A stretch of 18,708 nt of DNA from Candidatus Omnitrophota bacterium (lineage in GTDB: Bacteria; Omnitrophota; Gorgyraeia; Gygaellales; Profunditerraquicolaceae). Position 1 is the stretch's first letter. Each line of letters begins with the position of its first letter. Shown one piece after another: positions 13,001 through 16,798 of the stretch. Under the pieces are notes generated by a model that ran no database searches, was not told the origin of the DNA, and was given only the letters and a program-made list of their open reading frames with translations. The translations under genes and the position numbers were made by a program. The DNA lies in the NCBI GenBank assembly GCA_028714595.1, contig JAQTMD010000009.1, positions 1 through 18,708 on the forward strand, written 5' to 3'.

Positions 13001-14725
13001 AAGGCTTAATTTACCTTTATACGTCCAGGTGATGTTCTGCGTTTCGCCTATTTTCCAGGTGTCCGGAGGTTCGGCAACGGTCAGCACTCCCTTAATGATG
13101 AAACCGTTGTAAGATTGATCCGCCCTTCTTTCCAGCGGGAAACCAAGGCCTGCGCCGCCGCAATAGGCGTCGCTTAAATCACTGTCGCTGATTCTGATCT
13201 TTATGTCCTCGCCGATCGTATTCGGCAGGTCCGTCAATTCTGATTTTACCGTCCAGGGATAGGAGCCGATGTTGTCGAGGGTGCCGGTATCCACATCCAC
13301 GTTATCCGCGATGGTATAATAATCCGTGCCGTTCGTGGTCAGCTCTATCTTGATGCGGTGCACGCCCGCTGTCCCTCCCCCGTCGGCTTTCAGTTCATCG
13401 GCATAATGCCAGGTGATCGTCACCGGATCGCCGACTTTCCAGGTCTCGCCGCCTATGGGAGAGATCAGGCGCAGGGGCGGGAACTCTGCGATCTCAGCAG
13501 CGATATTCGACGTATCCGTTCTTGAAGAAGATCTGTCAACAGTATACGTATCTGATTTCGGAGGCGTGGCCCCGTTGTTGTTCAACTGACCGGTGTAGGA
13601 GATTTCATCAAGACGGCCCGTACTGGTGCTGCTGGGGCCTGACGCGGACAGTAAAGCAAACGATCTTTTCTCTGCAACCGGAGTGCTGAAACCCTGTGCG
13701 CTTCCTATGGAAACGGGACTGCTCGAGCTACTGGAAACGCGGGCATGATTGGTGAAAATGCCGTATACGTCGTTCTTTATCTGTATGACCGACCACCAGA
13801 CCTGAACCGACGAAGAATTAGCGCCGCGGATGAAGGTAATCTGGTTTGTAGCGGTTATCCTTCCGTCAACGGAATAATACCGTTCATAGCCTCCGACACC
13901 GTCATTGGGCACAGTGGTGAAGCTCAAGAATGCCTTGTTCATGGTTACGGTGGTCGGGATGGAAGCGACTAACGTTACCCCGTTGTCAGAGACTTCACCG
14001 GGTTCTCCTCCGTTGCCGGAGTTGTTGATGGTCACCATGCCATGCTGTATAGAAACGTCCTGATCATTCACGTCAAAGGTGATTATCTGATACCCGACAT
14101 CCGCGTTTGCCGTGCCGTTGCCGGCGGTTTGCTGGCCTCTCTCAAGCCTTAATTGCGTGGGACTGAGCAGGCGGACGCCGAATATTGCGGCCTCGTCCGC
14201 GGCTAAATCGTTGAAGTTCGTGCGGGTGGACAGATAAACGAACGCCTTGCTTGTCGACTGCACCGAAGGGATCGTGATGGTCTTTCCGGGAGAATTGTCG
14301 GGCACGATGGTGACGCCGCTGGTAACCGTAACTCCCGAAAAAAACTCCACGACCATCCACTCCACGTTCAGCGTTACGCCCGAGGTGCGGCGGTTCAGCG
14401 TTATGTTTTGTCCGTCATCCACGGTCGCCAATATGTCGGAGATACGCCGGTCGTCGCTGTTTGTCTGCTTGGTAGCGATGATCCAGCACCTTTCCGGCAC
14501 CATGTCCTCGCCGTCCAGCTTGGCGGATATATTTACCGTCGCGCTCTCGATGGACGTACTCATGTTGGTAACCCCCCGGATAACGCGCTTGACCTGGTAG
14601 GCAAAGGCGTCGGGCAGGAATAAACAGACGCCGATAAAGGCTAAGAGCAAGACCGGCAGCACCCTGCGCCATCGGCAGGAACGCCTTGACAAGGTTTTCG
14701 TCTGGAGAGTAGTTGTCTTATTCAT
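1064..14725 (-). CDS. Giant secreted protein with tandem Kre9/KNH-like Ig-type repeats (to in-frame TAA)
   Basis: 4553 codons to a TAA. Residues 1-42 look like a signal peptide: basic start, hydrophobic stretch near 22-38, probable cut after AFA. Residues about 60-415 form an N-terminal region of four weak repeats. From residue 418 onward there are 41 complete Ig-like repeats of about 90-115 residues, each with a W-x-VG motif, then ITW, VxIxYS, a GSYxWxIP segment, RIRVxD and a closing FxIKG. This matches my memory of the Kre9/KNH-like Ig fold (Ser-Thr-rich GPI-anchored family in annotations). Such proteins are usually exported and often surface-bound; adhesion is inference. No anchor is seen because the frame really continues past the stop. 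The ATG follows AAGGAG at 14735-14740 and overlaps the end of the preceding gene by 8 bases, so translation is probably coupled. Few cysteines; a run of six serines lies at 331-336. Confidence 0.93.
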   Translation of the reverse strand: MNKTTTLQTKTLSRRSCRWRRVLPVLLLAFIGVCLFLPDAFAYQVKRVIRGVTNMSTSIESATVNISAKLDGEDMVPERCWIIATKQTNSDDRRISDILATVDDGQNITLNRRTSGVTLNVEWMVVEFFSGVTVTSGVTIVPDNSPGKTITIPSVQSTSKAFVYLSTRTNFNDLAADEAAIFGVRLLSPTQLRLERGQQTAGNGTANADVGYQIITFDVNDQDVSIQHGMVTINNSGNGGEPGEVSDNGVTLVASIPTTVTMNKAFLSFTTVPNDGVGGYERYYSVDGRITATNQITFIRGANSSSVQVWWSVIQIKNDVYGIFTNHARVSSSSSSPVSIGSAQGFSTPVAEKRSFALLSASGPSSTSTGRLDEISYTGQLNNNGATPPKSDTYTVDRSSSRTDTSNIAAEIAEFPPLRLISPIGGETWKVGDPVTITWHYADELKADGGGTAGVHRIKIELTTNGTDYYTIADNVDVDTGTLDNIGSYPWTVKSELTDLPNTIGEDIKIRISDSDLSDAYCGGAGLGFPLERRADQSYNGFIIKGVLTVAEPPDTWKIGETQNITWTYKGKLSLLAGPDNTVTIAINPGDGWINIITDRSVGTDGTGEADGSGSYPWTIPSGLPVASPTKNLIGEDNRVRVTLNYNPDPVAETLVEDESGVFTLTGQISSVTRDPDETWLLGQSVTVRWQKKGFFGSGVSDGNVKVYYSPTGVAPWTLLTNVSGLSAYPVPAGTDAGGGSVTWAIPFATQTSNPVSRIKIEQDTDSDVSAESADFSLKPSMTFNEPMVTGTVWRIGESHDIKWTPHGSIGTIVIKYAFNEDWPNATTIITRAAGTADEMQTQQWTVANPIGLNARIRIEKQTDPNIYAQSAIIHLKPILTLTSPTAGSTIEVTEPAVQNTQTVAWSFVGGITGTADIALSTDETGDVFGTAVTTNTVDINNLTGNKGSYDWVVAPSHVGAKRVRVAWHSDPDTTLVTGSVAHSGVFKTIEYLKFKSPNTENQSYEIGDEIYIQWTPYPADDSWDVNVRYSTQSGADGTFTGVITVDPVAANNIPSGGSDIGYKWTIPSATGIIKDTVRLQVSADGKEDDVHSEGLYNFKIKGKLTLTGESNGAEPTPWCIGDEESITWTGEGDIGPVSIMFAKDGESFSAIYTGFSCTGLTPTSYSWPWTIPGTAVTGDLNTAAKFKIQAQNNSSESLPSATPVSIRAKIYGIQPSSGATVFVSDTDAEEDYSVIPISWQTNYPANVPQIKLKLYNPKTAGWEDINNGDPLNNAQSPGSFNLWEVPNAIGDTALIKVYSASANGDVVFGDSASAFKIKGKFRIDAPTAADVGASALKVHDAALPYYKTVIWKNCGDIGTAKLYFSANGGAYQWVADLSGANGVKTYNWYPPASWNGANTIGTTNKLKITAAGDESVVYKESANFEIKGQLHVTQPNGQIYAIGPANYIPIEWDYAGDLGNIDIWFSPNGSTWEKKDTIDAGYTQPYNLLVPDAPTTTAYIRLEQVSDATVTSTTIPFRIRGDITNVQVYNTPWKVNEANHRITWDRTGAIQNVNIKLDTASGGGGYPITVSASAPNGGEFLWTIPSGSYEAVTSDTCRIRIRDALDATVEAVLDSDFAIKPVIWITHPQSQADSWLVGSSRNITWDYAGKIDYVKIQFSDDNGAHWYETAPYLIDDDATASDKSLGWTIPDKMSNQCLMRITDTNDATVTDDSNSAFSIKPVIVVNQPTGGAIKTNTSYTIQWTTTGTLKPLGTVKIDYTLDGDNWNTISGAAALESPIGIATFNWPISVDLTSAAAKVRVVANDDGAIVDESAEFRLEKLELLAPNGGEHWAAGIEHTITWTSAQVGTVRASYQVGTGSWTVIGTEAGATASLSWTIDADQTVSQDCRVKLEDLNYSSVSVVSATPFDIMAYLNVTDPIGGQPVVANTPYTIKWDKYGANVPIVILEYSKTPGNWISIKADAPNSGSYNWNPVPNDGLSDTAQIRITDPNNSLATDTGSNFWIKGEIFVDAPSGTESWNVGTSHDVAWHTNGAIPQVNLYYSPDNGSTGSWISIGTDTASPFSWGILPGAPLTTIGKIKVEDAAFPTVSGISLNNFEIKGNIFGVTPSGGVLNYTGAGSLITVGWDYQGTIANVEVFYSNPDGQFPPYPQNKLGEAVASTRTKQFAMPTTMSPTMRVRVQDKTNQNVKAESASTFAIKGGMTITRPLGTDKWLAGSTQNVQWTPTGSYLGTVKIEYSTTGNTPGSWTTIATPGAGLDNVPQSAEWNPLPQVLSADCYVRLSTQADPLIDVVVDSAKFKIIGEVSNFVSPSGSPVWNVGDTNRNIIWNAVGPVTPVAIYYNNNVGGGWVKIIDNLVAAAGPNTYPWPSVPDEKTEACQIRVYHMDTVNFPEVTNTSGNFSIRPQITVSAPATGANVAANSSGVPIRWSITGSQVSSVNVQYSSDGTNWFDVNDTNPVQASLGTSYTWNGVPSVRTSTMRIRVVDVDNSSIVGQSGLFNVVGSLQLSVPNGGQHWYVGTNQTISWQSWAVNTVDAYYSLTGGVPEGSWTYIASAAGSAGSIPWNLPTDFPVSNNVMVKVVDQGNSSVSDTSELPFEIIAVFDVQHPEAGDVLYAETPYLIQWDNTRSTGVTKVYLEYSTQGGADGTWNFVETSGDNTVDNDGFYSWNPVPANALSMNCKLKVRDVNNPLAVAVSEGTAFRIKSTLTLTSPTTGSESWGAGTPHDITWTKLGDINTIQVEYSPNEGLAGSWQTIATGVPAVGVPADSLKWTWNIPAGVTLTTKGRIRITVEGVESDVTSSSVNNFEIKGTLTLNTPNGLGISLPVNDSYLITWDQFGAISMVQIFLSTDGASYPVNPFVEVDVSGPVRSYSWQPDINSISKTCKIKIRDKSNISVGDESENLFEIKGKVVLNSPSSTGIKWFYNEPAEIRWTPTGNYAQVKLEYSLDNFGTAGIPIATVDAGVSGVQQTYPWSQVTIPISETARIRVSDPNSPSVQATSANDFSVRGRLRLIIPNGTEVWTVGTKHFITWTTLNGASIPKVDLSYSVNAGAFTPIVTNIDNTGSYEWNILTDMAISDNVVVKVADTRYPLDTDVSDVSDAPFKTVAGITLTAPVGNEEWGVGTKHNITWTPQGDIPSVDITYSDGVTPNIPVITGWDGNSGAYEWTIPNNPNITSKVKVMDVRKPDTVFAVSPENFSIVGSLTVLLPAPGAQWIVGNQKEITWTTNGTLIPRVKILLSLDGGTEWVQITDNGTGGSHFWDIPQDYCTPTARIKIIDYNNSRVSNEMTGNFKLQAQFSVTSPTAGQMYGVGDNCPIAWSTLKGVVNYVKLQYKSGSANWVVIRETLGNSGNFGWPADDAISTNVIIRVSDVDDDTAYADSGAFVIHGKVALEDITTGTVWIAETPVTINWNITGTIAQVDLAYSATGGEPYSTTIASGVTATNGTASWTAPQHVTATARVKISETGGLSIVKDESPVFTVRGSVTVVQPNGPTAQWMAGSPHNITWTRTGDFTNVKITLSSTGGEPYGTVIINSWSAAGGTYPWGIPSDFTLGTTYKVKIADANDETNVFDVSDANFSIIGSLTMVNPNVGGTWYVDETQNIEWQRNGGIAYIGIDISTNGFADDLETATVIAQTDATGTPSGTYRYPWTVGNYIGTNCKIRVKDYSNPDNVFAISAQPFTIKGDLRLNYPNGGGGQTLIAEEPLVVTWTPHGTIPTVKLEYTTTGAEPYTGTLVALTDGMTGSCATTVPSVIGTLIKIKVSDTQANRSRSDDSDNSFEVKGKLTLTSPVTRVSWVVGESYPITWTRNGPIANVRIDYTTNGWIDTNNIVTATAASTGSYSWNPIPPVISSTVRVKVSDALDSAVSSTSPVDFKLVGKIIVDEPTAASRWEVGVPATLRWTKTGPIDKVKIQLSKNSGPFTTIMTDVGGSTTSWTPLANSITPDARIRVVDSTDDEVYADSPSFHIKAVFNITSPGAAGGEVWPVDSDQLIAWGTVGGVNFVKIEYTTETPPTANWTVIHGSYSNSGSCPWNVDDAISNTCYIRISDVNDAEANAVSAYFRIRGAIILQQPDAAGISWTVGSNQQIIWTTSGTMDEVTIQYQYAAGPTWLTIATDVPATSSPYTWNNIPDHLSKQCKVKIFSEDDINTTDESTNTFTIRGELAVSNPTAATIWRVGDPGTIDWIRVAGNIQFVNIDYSINGGPFTNTIASDVQASLGTYTCSVPPSISNNIVVRVYDRDNTDVAALTPAFSIKAKLWLVRPIGNERFVALTNESIQWDYTGTIATVKLEYTINDGGNWTTINAGWNASLKAYTWAVANVLSSNFKVRVSNNADPNYVWDISPDPFKVVGTLSMISPGGGEVWSVGSNQSVTWSTGGTNVDKINIQYSTDRGVTFDKTIASEVTASLGVRNFTVDDTLSQQVVVKVVDTTEDTVFSTSSTTSFITIRGDLLVTRPALNDVFLIDGDEEIRWTRFGSITSADLSYSVAGGPWVPIATGVTHVLGADQSFLWSPVPNQPTLQAKIKVADNSLPLVVFNESPFFIIRGGFRITSPNSGA
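5708..7816 (-). repeat. Higher-order block B: Ig-like repeats 19-25
   Basis: Partner of block A. The two blocks are nearly the same length (about 2.04 and 2.11 kb), as expected if one 7-repeat block was duplicated and then diverged. A further match with the same offset of seven is seen between repeats 29 and 36, which share an NSG-x-x-x-W segment followed by DDAIS. Confidence 0.65.
7817..9860 (-). repeat. Higher-order block A: Ig-like repeats 12-18
   Basis: Seven consecutive repeats that match block B (5708-7816) one to one. Repeats 12 and 19 both end in SI(K/R)P. Repeats 13 and 20 both lack the usual Trp in the first motif. Repeats 14 and 21 share PNGG(E/Q)HW and end in A. Repeats 15 and 22 share TPYxIxWD and WNPVP. 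Repeats 16 and 23 share ESW, GTxHD and NNFEIKG. Repeats 18 and 25 share WTPTGxY. The pattern was judged by eye on translated sequence. Confidence 0.65.
13483..14548 (-). repeat. Four-fold degenerate repeat in the N-terminal region of the giant protein
   Basis: Residues about 60-415. Four units each contain a short strand ending in Arg (ITLNRR at 108-113, LRLERG at 192-197, ITFIRG at 296-301, YTVDRS at 394-399), followed 10-20 residues later by an aromatic or hydrophobic strand (VEWMVVEF, GYQIITF, VWWSVIQI, IAAEIAEF). Two of the first three units begin with KAF(V/L). Spacing between the Arg residues is about 84, 104 and 98. I do not recognise the family; it is distinct from the Ig-like repeats that follow. 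Confidence 0.6.
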
Positions 14726-15233
14726 CGGACTTTACTCCTTTCAGAGGAAGGGACTCCTGCTGCTCTGTCTCCTGCTGCGCTGTTTCCTGCTGCGTTGTTG
14801 CCTGCTGCGCCGCTTCCCGTGCTTTTTTGTACGGCGAATCCTGGTTTGCCGGGTTTAAGAAGGTTACGACCTTTGCGAGGACCTTGGATTCTTTCTTATC
14901 TCCGTAATCAATGACTTCTTCCGTGTATTTTATCGAGACCCTGTCCCCTGACTGGATCTCGCTCAGGCTCCTCTTGTGTTCGATGACGAGCGTCTTATCG
15001 TACGGGAGCAGTATCTCGGTCTCTTCCCCGGTTGCGGCATCCCGCGACGTCATCAGGGAAATGCTGCGCCTGCTGATAACGACCACCTCTCCCTTCGCTT
15101 CCCTGACCTGCATGTCGATGACCGGCTCCTGCTTTGCGCCGGCGGGCTCCTTGGCATCCTGGGCAAAAAGCGCGCCTGCGAATCCCGCGAGAGAAAATGC
15201 CATTAAGACTATCGTGATGGATGTCTTTCTCAT
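14718..15233 (-). CDS. Small secreted protein with a beta-rich domain and a QQ-repeat tail
   Basis: 171 residues. Residues 1-24 form a signal peptide (MRKTS, then a hydrophobic core to ALFA). Residues about 47-123 look like a small beta-barrel: KGEVVVIS, then SISLM, then a T-x-V strand, then a SGDRVSIKY turn. This resembles DUF5666-like/OB-type secreted domains, though that is only a pattern impression. Residues 141-160 are four pentapeptides of type (A/T)-x-QQ-(A/E), a hydrophilic tail. The start overlaps the stop of the upstream gene (ATGA) and is preceded by AGGAGG at 15242-15247 with good spacing. The stop overlaps the start of the giant gene by 8 bases. Its fixed position between the transposase-like membrane protein and the giant protein suggests an envelope accessory role, for example in export or docking of the giant protein; that is inference. 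Confidence 0.88.
   Translation of the reverse strand: MRKTSITIVLMAFSLAGFAGALFAQDAKEPAGAKQEPVIDMQVREAKGEVVVISRRSISLMTSRDAATGEETEILLPYDKTLVIEHKRSLSEIQSGDRVSIKYTEEVIDYGDKKESKVLAKVVTFLNPANQDSPYKKAREAAQQATTQQETAQQETEQQESLPLKGVKSDE
14754..14813 (-). repeat. Four tandem 15-base units encoding QQ pentapeptides
   Basis: Units at 14754-14768, 14769-14783, 14784-14798 and 14799-14813 share the core CCTGCTGC on the plus strand and differ at a few bases each. They encode AAQQA, TTQQE, TAQQE and TEQQE. The 15-base period keeps the frame, so copy-number change would alter length but not switch the gene off. Confidence 0.85.
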
Positions 15234-16435
15234 TGTATTTTCCTCCTCTGCCCGATGCTTACGAATGAAAAATCCTGCGGCGCTTTTCCCGTTTCCCGCA
15301 GGCTCAAGACCCCGGACATCGTATCGTTCTCCACCTCTCCGCGCCAGGAGGCTGTGCCCCCGGGCGAAGACTGGAGCGTTTCCCAGATCACCTTCTTATT
15401 GTCCTGGATGTAGACCGAGTAATTGGTGCTGGGAAAACCCATGGCGTTCAATTTCGCGGAAACGAATCTTCCCTCCGCGAAACTCAAGATATCCCCGCTT
15501 TCCCCCGTGCCCGAGAATGGAGTAAGTTTTATCTGCCATTCGTTGGCCCTGAAATTGTCGAGTTTGCTTTCTGCCGGCGCTGATACCGGTTGTACCGCGA
15601 CCGGCAAAGGCCGTTTAATCGAAATAAAGAACACGCCGCCGGCGCCGGCCAGGAGGATGAGTACGAGGCCCCCGACAGCATAGTACAATCGCGCGTTTTT
15701 CCTGTCTTCTATCTCATATTTCTGCACCTCGCCCGATGCCTGGTATGCGTCGACCGCTTCCTTGACGCGTTTGATGAAGTCTTCCGATCCCAGGATGCCG
15801 CCGCGCTGCAGCCGCTTGTGGATGACGTGTCCGTCTTCAGGGGTGAGTTCCTGGATAAACTCTGCATAGTTCTTGTTATTCAATAAACCCAGGGCCTCGG
15901 CAACAGCCTGGCGCATGAACGAGAGGTCCTGCTGATTGGCGTCCTGGTCGTAAAGATACATCTGGTAGCTGGAGTACGGATAGGCCCCGGCGTCATCAAC
16001 GAGGCCGCTGCGCTGCGGGTTCAGGTGCAGGTAGGCGGTCATCTTCAGGAGCGAGGACTCTTTTTCCACCAGCGCGGACTTGAAACGCTCGCGGAACAAA
16101 TGGCCTTTGCGGTTATAGCGGCCGTTAAAGTATTTCGTGTAGTTGTTGTTCAAATCATGCATGAAATCCGAAATGGCCTGGGAGCGGGAAGGCGGCTCCC
16201 GGGAAGGGGCTTCCTGCCCATCTGCGGTTTTTTCCATTTCGACAAGTAGGTGCAGATGGTCAGGCATCAGGCAAAAGGCAAAAACCTTGATGCCGTATTG
16301 TTCCTGGTATTTTTTCATGAGGTCAAGAAACATCTTATAGTCCTCGCCGTCCTTGAAGATGGTCTCGTTATGCTCTCCGCGACAGGTGATAAAGTATGCT
16401 GCTTCCTTTAAATATATTCTGGGTAATCGGGACAT
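15230..16435 (-). CDS. Y1/RAYT-type (REP-associated tyrosine) transposase domain fused to a membrane segment and an extracytoplasmic domain
   Basis: 401 residues. Residues 1-235 are a Y1_Tnp/RAYT HUH domain: ITCRGEHNETIF near 16-27, CLMPDHLHLLVE with the HxH pair at H60 and H62, YFNGRYNRKGHLFRERFKS at 102-120, and YLHLNPQRSGLV, whose Tyr135 is the likely catalytic candidate. A normal RAYT ends around here. This one continues with a hydrophobic helix at about 252-273 and an outside domain at about 297-396 that is rich in beta strands and ends with WRGE and DFSFVS motifs; I cannot name that family. The likely topology has the DNA-binding part in the cytoplasm and the C-terminus outside, like one-component membrane regulators; this is inference. 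It is the first gene after a cyclic-di-GMP riboswitch, and its TGA overlaps the next ATG. A weak ribosome site (AAAGG) precedes the ATG. The HUH residues look intact, so it may still cut DNA or may only bind it. Confidence 0.9.
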   Translation of the reverse strand: MSRLPRIYLKEAAYFITCRGEHNETIFKDGEDYKMFLDLMKKYQEQYGIKVFAFCLMPDHLHLLVEMEKTADGQEAPSREPPSRSQAISDFMHDLNNNYTKYFNGRYNRKGHLFRERFKSALVEKESSLLKMTAYLHLNPQRSGLVDDAGAYPYSSYQMYLYDQDANQQDLSFMRQAVAEALGLLNNKNYAEFIQELTPEDGHVIHKRLQRGGILGSEDFIKRVKEAVDAYQASGEVQKYEIEDRKNARLYYAVGGLVLILLAGAGGVFFISIKRPLPVAVQPVSAPAESKLDNFRANEWQIKLTPFSGTGESGDILSFAEGRFVSAKLNAMGFPSTNYSVYIQDNKKVIWETLQSSPGGTASWRGEVENDTMSGVLSLRETGKAPQDFSFVSIGQRRKIQ

Positions 16436-16447
16436 TTGGCTGCCTTT

Positions 16448-16458
16448 TGCCTGGCACT
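16448..16458. repeat. REP-like element, partial copy (TGCCTGGCACT)
   Basis: Eleven of the 13 bases of the palindrome found 20 bases away. It lies between the leader terminator and the ATG of the RAYT-type gene, in the same orientation as the full copy. RAYT proteins are known to recognise REP palindromes near their own genes, so this is a candidate binding or cutting site. Confidence 0.55.
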
Positions 16459-16477
16459 GGCCCGCTTAAAACCCTTT

Positions 16478-16490
16478 AGTGCCTGGCACT
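16478..16490. repeat. REP-like perfect palindrome (AGTGCCTGGCACT)
   Basis: A perfect inverted repeat, AGTGCC and GGCACT around one central base. It sits 43 bases upstream of the RAYT-type start codon. With the partial copy at 16448-16458 it makes a direct pair with a 32-base step. Genome-wide copies would be expected if this is a true REP element; only these two lie in the upstream region of this gene that I inspected. Confidence 0.6.
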
Positions 16491-16502
16491 TTCGCTTCAG
16501 TC

Positions 16503-16536
16503 AAAAAAAAATCTCAGGCAAACATTCACCTGAGAT
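16503..16536 (-). terminator. Intrinsic terminator of the riboswitch expression platform
   Basis: Read on the minus strand: AUCUCAGG (16536-16529), a 10-base loop, CCUGAGAU (16518-16511), then an unbroken U run to 16503. The 8-bp perfect stem and U run form a classic rho-independent terminator. It lies about 10 bases after the aptamer and 67 bases before the first start codon, so it decides whether the three-gene operon is transcribed. Confidence 0.92.
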
Positions 16537-16545
16537 TAAACTTGA

Positions 16546-16637
16546 GGAACTTCGGCAGCCTGCCGTTCCTCCACCAAATGGTGGCGGATGCACGACTTTG
16601 CGTCCCCAGGTCACCCTGAGTTTGCCATTTCGGATCC
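16546..16637 (-). ncRNA. Cyclic-di-GMP-I riboswitch aptamer (GEMM-I)
   Basis: Minus-strand hallmarks in order: GGAUCCGAAA, GGCAAAC (16626-16620), a stem CUCAGG/CCUGGG capped by a GUGA (GNRA) tetraloop (16620-16605), the signature GACGCAAAG (16604-16596), a variable second arm, and the closing GGCUGCCGAAG (16560-16550). GGCA near the start can pair with UGCC near the end to close the junction. These are the conserved blocks of the GEMM-I class, which binds cyclic-di-GMP. Both Gs of GGCAAAC are kept; one is the ligand-contacting G20 of the Vibrio Vc2 aptamer, which cGAMP-sensing variants replace by A, so cyclic-di-GMP is the better guess. Whether the switch is ON or OFF is not settled by inspection. 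Confidence 0.88.
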
Positions 16638-16661
16638 CTAAAAAACTACTTGTCAGAAAAA

Positions 16662-16690
16662 AGTATAACACACATACCTTCCCGTGTCAA
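16662..16690 (-). promoter_or_regulatory. Sigma70-type promoter of the riboswitch-controlled operon
   Basis: Minus strand: TTGACA (16690-16685), exactly 17 bases, TATACT (16667-16662). Transcription would start near 16655, about 18 bases before the aptamer. The hexamers and spacing are close to ideal, so strong initiation with control after initiation by the riboswitch is expected. Confidence 0.85.
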
Positions 16691-16749
16691 GGCAGGCCGT
16701 TGAAGAAACGTCCTTGAGTTGAAAATCCTGCTACTTTTTTCCTTTTTCC

Positions 16750-16782
16750 CCCGGATTTCGGTTTAAACCGGCAAGACCCGGG
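16750..16782. promoter_or_regulatory. Nested inverted repeat around CGGTTTAAACCG
   Basis: A perfect 12-base palindrome CGGTTTAAACCG (16759-16770) sits inside an outer CCCGG (16750-16754) / CCGGG (16778-16782) pair. On the minus strand it is followed by an A-rich, not U-rich, stretch, so it is not a standard terminator for the upstream gene. It could be an operator or a structured 3' end; I cannot tell which. Confidence 0.4.
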
Positions 16783-16798
16783 AGAATTACTTTAACTT

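Larger units (their letters stand above)
1..13474 (-). repeat. Tandem array of about 45 Ig-like protein repeats
   Basis: By eye I delimit 45 repeats: 1-41 complete, 42 interrupted by the TAA, 43-44 complete, 45 cut by the window edge. Each unit is about 280-340 bases. The repeats are clearly homologous in protein but well diverged in DNA, so this is an old array and not a recent DNA-level expansion. Most units end in (I/V)KG or IRG; a minority end in KP or RP (3, 4, 11, 12, 19) or in A (7, 14, 21, 26, 28, 35, 38), which helps reveal higher-order order. The first few repeats (1-9) are the longest and most irregular. Confidence 0.9.

Noticed and set aside
1..13474. CRISPR or satellite-type DNA array
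   Set aside because: The periodicity is at protein level; the DNA units differ in length and sequence and encode a continuous Ig-like repeat protein.
15230..16435. A recently inserted insertion sequence
   Set aside because: There are no terminal repeats or target duplication around the gene, its stop is fused to the next gene by an ATGA overlap, and it carries an added membrane domain; it behaves like a resident operon member.
16436..16717. Plus-strand open frame across the regulatory region (93 codons)
   Set aside because: It runs through the REP-like pair, terminator, aptamer and promoter, shows no domain, and starts next to the divergent RAYT-type ATG without a ribosome site.
16741..16790. 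Intrinsic terminator for the transferase gene
   Set aside because: The inverted repeat there is followed by A-rich, not U-rich, sequence on the minus strand, and the T tract lies on the wrong side.
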